DNA from: an uncultured Spirochaetaceae bacterium
GTDB taxonomy: Bacteria > Spirochaetota > Spirochaetia > SZUA-6 > Bin103
Direction: 5' to 3'
Length of the DNA: 7,642 nt
NCBI GenBank assembly: GCA_913043885.1
Contig: CAJWOB010000110.1
Coordinates: forward strand, 1 to 7,642
Position 1 is the stretch's first letter; the number at the start of each line of letters is the position of its first letter. Shown here piece by piece: positions 1 to 6,721 of the stretch. The notes under the pieces were generated by a model, which had not been told where the DNA came from, made no database searches, and saw nothing but the letters and a program-made list of their open reading frames with translations. Both the position numbers and the translations under genes were made by a program.

Positions 1-33
1 TTCTCTCAAAGAAGCTTCTGATGCGCAGATGCC

Positions 34-1250
34 TTGCTCTGCACGAACGGATCTGCGGGCAACCCCTACGGCCAGTGCAACAAGAGCCTCACACCTCGTC
101 AGGACCTGATCTCTGAGCACCCCGAGTGGTTCTTTCCGCATCCGTCGAACTGCACGGCCGATCCCGGCCGGCTGTTCTGCATCGAGCAGGGCGGCGGGAT
201 TGTAATCCTGCCCAAGGCCAAGTCGGGCAAGGAACGGATTGAGTTCTTCAACATCAACGACCGCAAGCCGTGGGTCGAGAATGAGGAGGGGCTGCTTGGG
301 CTGGCCTTTCACCCGAACTTCAAGTCGAACCAGAAATTTTACGTCTACTATTCCCAGCAGGACCCCAAGCGCAGCGTGGTGAGTGAGTTCACCGTTTCCA
401 AGTCCGACAAAAACAAGGCGGACATGAAGTCGGAGCGCATCCTGCTGGAGTTCCCTCAACCGTACTGGAATCACAACGGTGGCGTTATGTTGTTTGGCAA
501 GGACGGCAAACTCTACATCAGCTCCGGTGACGGCGGCAAAGCCAACGACCCGCACGACAACGCGCAGAACCTCAACAACCTGCTCGGTAAGATTTTGCGC
601 ATCGATGTTGATAGCCGCTCCGGCAATCTGCAGTACGGCATCCCGGCCGACAATCCGTGGACGGCGGCCGCTGATCCCCAGGATCAGATCCTCGACGAGC
701 TCTGGGCGATCGGGCCACGGAATCCCTGGGGCGTCTCCTTCGATCCGCGGAACGGAGATCTGTACATCGGCGATGTGGGCGGTGAACCAACCGCCGACAG
801 CCACGAGGAGGTGACCTACGTGGCGGCCGACGCCACCACCGGGCTCACCCCGGCCGGCATGAACTTCGAGTGGAGCATCATGGAAGGCTTCAAGGTCAAC
901 TACCCCGACGAGGTCGACTCCTTCGGACCGGGCGTCCGTGTCGGCCCCATCTACGACTACGAGCGCGGCAACAACACCTTTCCCGACGGCGCCTCGGTAA
1001 CCGGTGGCGTGGTCTACTGGGGGTGCGCCCTGCCCGACCTCCGCGGCACCTACTTCTTCGGCGACTGGACCGCCCACTGGATAGCCTCGATGCGGGTAGA
1101 CGCGGACGGAGCGCTGACCGCACCGCCGAGCTGAACCGCGGCAGCAACGCCATCAACCGGCCGCTGGCGTTCGGGATCGACTCACGTGGTGAGATCTACG
1201 TTTCCATGATGGCCGGCTCGGTCTATCGAATCGTCCCGAGGCGCAGATAG
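34..1250 (+). CDS. PQQ-dependent glucose/sorbosone dehydrogenase-like beta-propeller protein, frameshifted near 3' end
   Basis: Soluble-type sugar dehydrogenase family (GSDH/HHIP-like six-bladed propeller); such proteins usually act outside the cytoplasm, oxidising sugars with PQQ. Visible hallmarks in frame 1: RLFCIEQGGGI (res. 46-56), NEEGLLGLAFHPNFKSN (83-99), HNGGVMLFGKDGKLYISSGDGG (from His147, the expected catalytic His), LLGKILRIDVD (183-193), GPRNPWG (227-233; Arg-Asn pair expected at the active site) and SVTGGVVYWG (321-330). Frame 1 stops at 1132-1134, but the family's C-terminal strand continues in frame 3 (RTAELNRGSNAINRP, then LAFGIDSRGEIYVSMMAGSVYRIV) to a TAG at 1248-1250. One base is therefore missing, or two are extra, near 1113-1119. 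The start is uncertain: TTG at 34 is the first in-frame option after a TGA at 19-21, has no good ribosome site, and no signal peptide is visible, so the N-terminus may also be damaged or lie in another frame. Family call is strong; substrate is unknown. Confidence 0.85.
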
Positions 1251-1264
1251 GCCGCCGGGCGGGG

Positions 1265-1816
1265 CTACACCGTCAGGTGCTCGAACCCGGTCTGCGCGAG
1301 TATCCTCCGCCAGATGTCGACGTGGGCATCGTGGACGGGAAGCGGCCGATAGCCTATCCGCAGGTAAGTCTTCAGCGCAGCGACGCGAGGCGGATCGGTA
1401 TTGAGCGCGGCGTCGATGCAGCCGTCGGCCTTGAACGACTCTGTCGCCATGCAGGAAACGAGGAAGCCGAGTCTGCGCCCCGACCACTTTGGTCGGACTC
1501 CCACGAAGTGAAGGTAGCCGTGCTCCGGCCCGCCGTTCCTCACCGCAGTGGCGGTGGCACACATCTCGCCGGTCGACGTCTCCCGGATGAAGAACACCCG
1601 GTCGGGTCGATAGCCCTCCTTGGCCACGATCAGCTCGCGCCAGTCATCGACGGTCTTCGCCTTGTCGAATGACTCGCCGATGATGGTGACCCAGTCGTGC
1701 TCTCGGCCTTTGGCGTACGTCACCGCCTCGTATCCATCTGGTAACTCCCAGTCCATCTGCCAGCTGGACATGTCCTCGATGATCATCTGCAGTTGCGGCA
1801 CTCCAGGCCTGCTCAT
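1265..1816 (-). CDS. GNAT-family N-acetyltransferase
   Basis: A 183-residue cytoplasmic protein with the Gcn5-related acetyltransferase fold, expected to move an acyl group from acyl-CoA to an amine; the acceptor cannot be told. The N-terminal part (res. 25-50, LPDGYEAVTYAKGREHDW then ESF) matches the usual opening strand and helix. The central strand and pyrophosphate loop are at 100-117 (YLHFVGVRPKWSGRRLG; the usual second Gly of the loop is Arg here). The C-terminal signature is LNTDPPRVAALKTYLRIGYRP (138-158), equivalent to the common 'Td..r..A...Y..lGF.p'. ATG at 1816 is supported by GAGGAA on the minus strand, 5 bases upstream. The gene converges on the PQQ dehydrogenase with a 14-bp gap and diverges from the oxidoreductase operon, so it is probably its own transcription unit. 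Fold is confident; role is unknown. Confidence 0.83.
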   Translation of the reverse strand: MSRPGVPQLQMIIEDMSSWQMDWELPDGYEAVTYAKGREHDWVTIIGESFDKAKTVDDWRELIVAKEGYRPDRVFFIRETSTGEMCATATAVRNGGPEHGYLHFVGVRPKWSGRRLGFLVSCMATESFKADGCIDAALNTDPPRVAALKTYLRIGYRPLPVHDAHVDIWRRILAQTGFEHLTV

Positions 1817-1856
1817 AGGCGTTCCTCATCATGCCCTACGGTGACCGGCGGACGAC
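1817..1856. promoter_or_regulatory. Short divergent intergenic region
   Basis: Only 40 bp separate the start codons of the GNAT gene (minus) and the Gfo/Idh/MocA operon (plus). Any promoters must lie here and overlap each other or the coding ends, which suggests shared regulation or leaderless-type starts. I see no clear -35/-10 pair and no strong palindrome. Confidence 0.4.
1822..1827 (-). promoter_or_regulatory. Ribosome binding site of the GNAT gene
   Basis: GAGGAA on the minus strand, followed by the five-base spacer CGCCT and ATG at 1816. It supports that start over the out-of-frame ATG at 1832. Confidence 0.6.
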
Positions 1857-2915
1857 ATGAACGTAGGCGTCGCCGGGTTGCGATTCGGCATGTCGTGGGC
1901 GCAGATCTTCGCTGCGTACTCGGAGACCGATCTGCTTGCCGTATGCGACGTGGGTGCCAAGAGGCGTGACCTTGCAAGGGCACAACTAGAGCCCGATGCT
2001 ATCTACGATTCACTTGAGGCCTTGATCGCGGACGATCGGCTCGATGCCGTTGCCATCTTCACACCTGCACCGCTCCACGCACAGCAGGTGATCGCAGCCA
2101 TCCAGGCTGGCAAGCATGTGCTCAGCGCCGTACCCGCCGCCATGACGCTGGACGAGGCCAAGCAGCTCGCCGAGGTTGTTTCCTCCAGCGATCGCACCTA
2201 CATGATGGCGGAGAACTGGGTGCATGAACCGGTCGTGGCGCGTGCGGTCCAGCTCTACCGGGAAGGCACGTTGGGCCAGGTCTACTATGCCGAGGCCGAG
2301 TACTACCACGGGTTGCAGCAACTGCGGCGTCGGCAGGACGGGCGTCCGACGTGGAGGAACAGCCTGCAGCCGCTGCTGTACCCGACCCATGGCACGGCGC
2401 CCTACCTGCACATGACGGGCGATCGTCTGGCGGAGGTGATGGCATCTGGCGCTTCTGGGCGATCAGACCGGGCGGACGGCTACCAAGCCGACTGGATTCA
2501 GACGGCGATGTTCCGCGGTGAGCAGGGTGCACTGTTCCGGCTCTCCAACTCGTTTCAAAACGTGCACGCCGCCAGTCACTTATTGATCTTCCACGGCGAT
2601 GAGGGATCTCTCGAGACGGGACGTTTCGACCAAGCACGCACCGTGTGCTACTACTCGTCTGGCGACGAGGAGGATGTGAGACGTGAAGTGTGTGAGCATC
2701 CTGAACTGCCTCAGTTTGGTGGCGAATTGGCGGGCGACCATGGCAGGACGAGCATGCAGATCGTGATGGCCTTCGTGCAGGCAGCAGCAACCGGCTCTGC
2801 GCCACCCGTCGACATCATGCTGGCGCTGGATATGACGCTTCCGGGTATTGTCGGATTGCAGTCCATCAGGTCAGGCAACTGGGAGCAGGTACCCGACCCG
2901 AGAAGCTGGACGTGA
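1857..2915 (+). CDS. Gfo/Idh/MocA-family oxidoreductase
   Basis: A 352-residue cytoplasmic NAD(P)-dependent dehydrogenase of the glucose-fructose oxidoreductase / inositol dehydrogenase family, of usual length. The N-terminal Rossmann domain shows GVAGLRFG (res. 4-11, GxxGxxxG), Asp31 ending beta-2 (LLAVCDVG), IFTPAPLHAQQVIAAIQAGK (67-86) and HVLSAVPAAMTLDEA. The C-terminal beta-sheet domain runs from about 120. The family's usual EKP motif, whose Lys is catalytic in characterised members, is replaced by AVPAA (91-95). The expected C-terminal His region reads YPTHGTAPYLHMTGDR (175-190), a form I associate with environmental subgroups of the family. It is the first gene of a three-gene unit: its TGA stop overlaps the next GTG start (GTGA, 2912-2915). 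ATG at 1857 opens directly on the Rossmann strand; the ribosome site before it is weak. Substrate (sugar, cyclitol or derivative) is unknown. Confidence 0.9.
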   Translation: MNVGVAGLRFGMSWAQIFAAYSETDLLAVCDVGAKRRDLARAQLEPDAIYDSLEALIADDRLDAVAIFTPAPLHAQQVIAAIQAGKHVLSAVPAAMTLDEAKQLAEVVSSSDRTYMMAENWVHEPVVARAVQLYREGTLGQVYYAEAEYYHGLQQLRRRQDGRPTWRNSLQPLLYPTHGTAPYLHMTGDRLAEVMASGASGRSDRADGYQADWIQTAMFRGEQGALFRLSNSFQNVHAASHLLIFHGDEGSLETGRFDQARTVCYYSSGDEEDVRREVCEHPELPQFGGELAGDHGRTSMQIVMAFVQAAATGSAPPVDIMLALDMTLPGIVGLQSIRSGNWEQVPDPRSWT

Positions 2916-3494
2916 GCAAGAAGCTCGGACCCGTCGTTGGCCTGGTCGCGCTGGCACTGGCGATGTTCTTCGCCGTTGGCGGCACTCCCCCAGTTCGAGA
3001 GGGAAAGTGGGGCCGTTCCCGCTCCGGCCGATCCCACTGACCCACAGCCACAGCCTCACGCAGCGGATGCCACGCTGTCGGTAATCCCTCCAGAAACCGA
3101 CGTGCTGCTGGATGTCCTCCGCGAGTCTACGCCGCTCGAAGAGCGCTGGGGTGAGATCGAGGTGCAGCTCATGCAGCCGATCGTTGCACAAGAGAAGCAC
3201 CGCGGATTCGATAGCTGCGCCTCAATCCCACCTCGGCGCAGGTGCGGCGACTACGTGCTACCGCGCCGGATCGAGGTGACGGTGCTCCTGGAGGTGTCGG
3301 AGTCGACACCGCTCGACGATCTGCAACACAACTGCCGGCAGGTTAACCTGTCGGCGCTGGAGTGGGCTGGCGGCTATCTACTGGCCGGTGAGGTCCGGCA
3401 GATTGGTGCTGAGTCGGGCAAACTCCTCGATACGTGCCGGCTCTACGCCGAACGAAGGGCGGTCATAGCAGTCCTCTCTCCGCAGGGCATATGA
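2912..3494 (+). CDS. Unrecognised signal-anchored small protein, frameshifted after the signal segment
   Basis: I do not recognise this family. In frame 2, GTG at 2912 (overlapping the previous stop as GTGA) starts SKKLG followed by the hydrophobic VVGLVALALAMFFAV, a good signal peptide or membrane anchor. That frame stops at 3038-3040 after 42 codons. From the C5 run at 2987-2991, frame 3 carries the rest: a Pro-rich linker (PAPADPTDPQPQPHAAD), then a roughly 135-residue domain with four Cys, ending at TGA 3492-3494. Removing one C joins them into about 193 residues. Codon use downstream looks genuinely coding. Two similar stretches occur, LLDVLRESTPLEE and VLLEVSESTPLDD. The final stop overlaps the next ATG as ATGA, so this gene sits inside a tightly coupled operon between two sugar enzymes. 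An exported or membrane-tethered partner of the pathway is possible but is inference. Confidence 0.6.
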
Positions 3495-4594
3495 AGATCA
3501 CCGACATCAAGGCACATGTGCTCGACAGCGAAACGCCGGCGCTGGTCACGAGCTTCGACGGCCTGTTTCACAGCAGCGGCGCAGCCGGCACCATTAAGTA
3601 CACCCTGGTCCGCGTGCTGACCGACAGCGACGTGGAGGGCCACTACATCGTCTGGTCAGAGGTGGCATCGGGGCGGCCGCCGGCTCTGGCAGAGGTGCTG
3701 CGGGCGATGAAGCCGCTGGTGGTGGGCGAGGACGCACTCGACCGCGAGAAGCTATGGCACCGCCTCGGTTCGCTGTGGTACGGGGAAAAGGGGTCTGCGT
3801 TCGCCGCCATCGATGTAGCCCTCTGGGACCTGGCGGCGAAGGCCGCCCAGCTACCACTCTGGCAGTACCTCGGCGGCTACCGGCAGCGCATCCGCGCGTA
3901 CGCCAGCGGCAACGTGCCCCACGACGAGGGCGACATCGTCCGCATCGCCAAGGACCTGAAGCAGCGGGGCTACACGGCGATGAAGCTGCATCCGATCCCC
4001 ATCGAGCTGTGCCCCGCCTTGCGCGATGCCGTCGGTCCGGACGTCGATCTGATCTACGATGCGGTGTTCGCCCACAACCGCCAGGAGGCGCTGTCCGTCG
4101 GCCGCGAGCTGGAACGCCTCGGCTACTTCTGGTACGAGGCGCCGTTGCCCCCCGACGACGTCGAGAGCTACGTGGATCTCCGCGCGCGCCTCGATATCCC
4201 CCTCACCGTGGAGCTGATCTACGCTACCCAGTACCGCGAGTTCGTCCGGCGCGGGGCGGTTACCCATCTGCGGACGCTGTCGGGAATCCGCGGCGGCATT
4301 ACCGAGATGCGCAAGGCCGCCGCCCTGTGTGAGGCGTTTGGGATGAGCTGGGAGCCGCATGCCTATGGCGGCACGTTGTACCAGGCCGCGAATCTGCACG
4401 TGCAGCTGGCAACCCGCAACACCATGTTGTTCGAGCTGCCGATCGAGGCCGGCGCCGAAGGCCACTTCGACACCGGCACCACCGAGGTGCTGCGCATCGA
4501 CGCCGACGGGTGTGTACCGGCGCCCCGCCTCCCGGGACTAGGGCTGCCTATCGACTGGGAGCAGGTAGAGGCCGGAGGAGCGCTCGACCTGTAG
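3491..4594 (+). CDS. Enolase-superfamily (mandelate racemase/muconate lactonizing-type) protein, probable sugar-acid dehydratase or relative
   Basis: A 367-residue cytoplasmic protein of the mandelate racemase-like enolase superfamily; members abstract a proton alpha to a carboxylate, commonly dehydrating aldonic or uronic-derived acids. The capping domain spans about 1-125, and AIDVALWDLAAKAAQLPLWQ (106-125) with LGG is the hallmark linker. The barrel shows K165-L-H167 on beta-2, metal ligands Asp190, Glu216 and Glu241, RGGITE (267-272), His290 in WEPHAYGG, and Glu315 in FELPIE. The Asp normally about five residues before GG, which pairs with the His, is absent (Thr262/Leu263). KxH replaces the common KxK. 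The start is ATG at 3491, overlapping the preceding stop (ATGA) and giving MKITDIKAHV, the usual first strand; a GTG at 3434 would add an unconserved tail. Last gene of the operon. The superfamily is certain; the reaction is not. Confidence 0.92.
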   Translation: MKITDIKAHVLDSETPALVTSFDGLFHSSGAAGTIKYTLVRVLTDSDVEGHYIVWSEVASGRPPALAEVLRAMKPLVVGEDALDREKLWHRLGSLWYGEKGSAFAAIDVALWDLAAKAAQLPLWQYLGGYRQRIRAYASGNVPHDEGDIVRIAKDLKQRGYTAMKLHPIPIELCPALRDAVGPDVDLIYDAVFAHNRQEALSVGRELERLGYFWYEAPLPPDDVESYVDLRARLDIPLTVELIYATQYREFVRRGAVTHLRTLSGIRGGITEMRKAAALCEAFGMSWEPHAYGGTLYQAANLHVQLATRNTMLFELPIEAGAEGHFDTGTTEVLRIDADGCVPAPRLPGLGLPIDWEQVEAGGALDL

Positions 4595-4596
4595 CG

Positions 4597-6645
4597 TCAG
4601 GGCAGGATCGCATCGACCTCGGCCCGTCCCTGGTCCCATATCACCGTACCAGCCCCCATCTCCAGGACTTCAACGGTGTCGCCGGGCACCTCCAGTCGCA
4701 GCGATGTCATCTCGCTGCCACTGTAGGCGGCCAGGTACCTGTCGCCTCCGGGACTGGCGCACAGCCAGACCGGGCCATTGTCGCAGGTGAGCGTCGCCCC
4801 GCCCACCGACACCTTTCCGGAAGCGCCCTGCCCCGCGAAGGGAGAGTGGTGCATTGGCCAGTTCAGCGGTCCATCGTGGGTCCAGCGCCGCTTCAACGAC
4901 CACTCGAACAGGTCCACTTCGATACCGAGGGCGAAGCCGTCGCGGGAGTACTCCACCTCGAGGAGGCGCTCGCTGCCGGAGGCATAGGTAGCGGGGGCGG
5001 CGGCCTGGTCGACGAGCGTGCCACCGGCCACCCGCGCCGCCAGATCCGCGCCGCTGGCGTACTCGCCGCGCTCCACCAGCTCCGCGTAGAACCCGCAGCG
5101 CGGCTGCCCCTGATAGAACGACCCCGGGTTGGCCATTTCCCAGAACGTCTTCTCCGGCTCCTGGTAGTTGTACATCTCGAGCGCAAGATGCCCGCCGAGC
5201 TCGACCAGGCGGATGGCGGCGCCGCCGCCGAGATCGGTGAGCTGCAGCGGCAGGACCGCTGTCCACAGCGCTCCGCTGCCGACTACCACCACCGCACCGC
5301 GGGGCACCGACGCAGGCAGAGCGTCCACTCGCTCCCCGCCGATCCAGATCTCGTCGACCTGCTCGATGTCGCTCCATACCAACACCGCCTTGGCGCTGCT
5401 GCGCCGCGTCCAGGCGTCGAGGCCGCGGGGCGCGTAAAGGCCTATCGCCCTGCCGCGCTCGTGCACACCGTAGAAGTGGCCCTCCTCGGGAATCACCTGG
5501 CCGGGCTCACGCGACGGCGTGGTCTGAAAGCTCATCCACTTGTCGTCCAGCACGTAGCGGGAAAACAGCACCCCACTTCGTGGGCCACTCCGGGCGGCGC
5601 CGCGGGGGGCGTCTGGCCGCCTGAACTGCGCGTGAAACACGCTCGACTGCATGGCGATGAACACCACGTCTTGCGTCTTCAGCTCGCAAGAGGCCACGCC
5701 CAGCGAGAAGGAAGGGCTGTGATAGGTGCTCAGCGCCACCGGCTCCCCACCCTCGGTGGTCCCGCCACCAGCGCTCTCGCCACTGGCGGTCTCGTCCACC
5801 TGATGAGGCTCGCTGGGGCGCTGCAGCAGCTCCTCTACCCAGAGAGGCACCTGGCCGGCCGGCCACCACGCCCGCACGTCGTCGGACGTGAACGCATCCG
5901 GATGCAGGACCGCGTGGCTGTAGGCGCGGCTGAACGGGCCGGCCCAGCAGCGGAGGGCCGGGTGCACGTGAAGCGCCGCGGACAGCGCGAGGCGAGCGAG
6001 CATGGTACGGGCGCGGACAGCGGTGTGCTGGTCGTCGGTCAGGTCGGCCAGGGTGCCTAGCACGCGCGCGGCAACCGAGGCGTAGCCGGGGCTGTTGTAT
6101 TCGGCGGGCAGACCATACGCGTCCACGTGCGCCATCCAGCGCACCAGCTTGGCGCGGCCACGGCCAGCGATAGCGGCGTCTCCGAGCAGCTGGCCGCCGA
6201 GGCAGGAGGTGGCGATGTCCTTGAGGACGATGTTGGTGTATGCGGGGGCCACGTCGATGCGGGCGATTTCCCCGAGGCCCAGTGCCACTGCGCCGCGCAT
6301 GGCCTCGACCAGGTCCGCGGGTAGCGCCGCAGCTGACCGCAGCAGGACCGGGATGCTGTGGAACAGTACGAACTGCACGGCATTGAGGTCCTCGACGGCT
6401 TCGTCCTCCAGCTCCCATCGAAAGTTGCCGCGATGAGGTGCTGAAGGCCGCAACTCCTGACACCCGAGCACGGCGCGGAAGATGGCCGCCGCCTCCGCCA
6501 GGTCGGCGCGCCCTCCGCGCTGCATGAGCTCTGCGGCGAGTTGCACCGATGGTACGGTGGCGTGAAAGATGCGCCCGTGCACTCGGTGAGTGGCCATATG
6601 CACATCGGCGTCATAGCTATCGGGCAGTTGTGGCGATGATGGCAC
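4597..6645 (-). CDS. Uncharacterised 682-residue protein, probable alpha-toroid plus beta-sandwich, possible carbohydrate-active enzyme
   Basis: I cannot name the family. The N-terminal half (about res. 30-280) is helical, with AYTNIVLKDIATSCLGGQLLGD (135-156), AEYNSPGYASVAARVLGTLA (181-200) and CWAGPFSRAYSHAVL (233-247), a pattern seen in uncharacterised six-hairpin-toroid proteins. A Gly-rich linker follows (288-300). The C-terminal half (about 300-680) is strand-rich with many aromatics (WEMANPGSFYQGQPRCGFYAE, FEWSLKRRWTHDGPLNWPMHH), resembling the beta-sandwich of heparinase/chondroitinase-type lyases. Candidate polar catalytic residues are Tyr183, Asn184, His226, His228, Arg240 and His244. 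No signal peptide is visible. GTG at 6645 is favoured over the in-frame ATG at codon 17 because AGAGGAG lies six bases upstream. The stop converges on the enolase-superfamily gene with a 2-bp gap. Carbohydrate activity is inferred from fold impression and neighbours, not from a recognised motif. Confidence 0.72.
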   Translation of the reverse strand: MPSSPQLPDSYDADVHMATHRVHGRIFHATVPSVQLAAELMQRGGRADLAEAAAIFRAVLGCQELRPSAPHRGNFRWELEDEAVEDLNAVQFVLFHSIPVLLRSAAALPADLVEAMRGAVALGLGEIARIDVAPAYTNIVLKDIATSCLGGQLLGDAAIAGRGRAKLVRWMAHVDAYGLPAEYNSPGYASVAARVLGTLADLTDDQHTAVRARTMLARLALSAALHVHPALRCWAGPFSRAYSHAVLHPDAFTSDDVRAWWPAGQVPLWVEELLQRPSEPHQVDETASGESAGGGTTEGGEPVALSTYHSPSFSLGVASCELKTQDVVFIAMQSSVFHAQFRRPDAPRGAARSGPRSGVLFSRYVLDDKWMSFQTTPSREPGQVIPEEGHFYGVHERGRAIGLYAPRGLDAWTRRSSAKAVLVWSDIEQVDEIWIGGERVDALPASVPRGAVVVVGSGALWTAVLPLQLTDLGGGAAIRLVELGGHLALEMYNYQEPEKTFWEMANPGSFYQGQPRCGFYAELVERGEYASGADLAARVAGGTLVDQAAAPATYASGSERLLEVEYSRDGFALGIEVDLFEWSLKRRWTHDGPLNWPMHHSPFAGQGASGKVSVGGATLTCDNGPVWLCASPGGDRYLAAYSGSEMTSLRLEVPGDTVEVLEMGAGTVIWDQGRAEVDAILP

Positions 6646-6721
6646 CTGGAGCTCCTCTACTCGGCGACTCGATTATCGAAGGAGATATCATCTACCAGAA
6701 CCCCTGTAACATCCGACCGAC
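6646..6721. promoter_or_regulatory. Divergent region with palindrome, orphan ribosome site and displaced DUF1961 N-terminus
   Basis: It lies between the minus-strand GTG at 6645 and the DUF1961 frame. It holds a perfect 5-bp inverted repeat with one central base, TCGAT-T-ATCGA (6669-6679), possibly an operator, and a strong plus-strand ribosome site GAAGGAG (6678-6684). The codons after it in frame 3 read IIYQNPCNI, the expected opening of a YesU-type protein, but no ATG, GTG or TTG lies at normal spacing; the codon 5 bases after GGAG is ATC (6690). Confidence 0.4.
6652..6658 (-). promoter_or_regulatory. Ribosome binding site of the 682-residue gene
   Basis: AGAGGAG on the minus strand, six bases before GTG at 6645. 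It decides the start in favour of this GTG rather than the ATG 16 codons downstream. Confidence 0.65.

Noticed and set aside
1..33. Start of the PQQ dehydrogenase at ATG 21 or ATG 29
   Set aside because: Both are out of frame with the conserved propeller sequence and run to early stops; they would need a further frameshift that I cannot locate.
1251..1264. Possible bidirectional terminator between the convergent PQQ dehydrogenase and GNAT genes
   Set aside because: Only 14 GC-rich bases with no usable hairpin and no T-run.
2122..2805. 227-codon minus-strand open frame across the Gfo/Idh/MocA gene
   Set aside because: Low-complexity Arg/Pro/Ser composition with no motif; the plus strand carries an unmistakable Rossmann oxidoreductase.
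2913..3000. Stop-codon readthrough of the Gfo/Idh/MocA TGA, since its frame stays open to 3494
   Set aside because: The residues just after the TGA in that frame look non-coding (Trp/Arg/Ser-rich), whereas the GTG-started frame 2 gives a textbook signal segment; a one-base shift at C5 explains the data better.
3851..4465. 204-codon minus-strand open frame across the enolase-superfamily gene
   Set aside because: Shadow of a gene whose metal ligands and family motifs are all in the plus frame.
4510..6060. 516-codon open frame on the + strand opposite the 682-residue gene
   Set aside because: Its translation has no recognisable motifs and is Arg/Ala/His-rich, as expected for an antisense shadow in GC-rich DNA; the minus-strand gene has a good ribosome site, a coherent fold-like sequence and full length.
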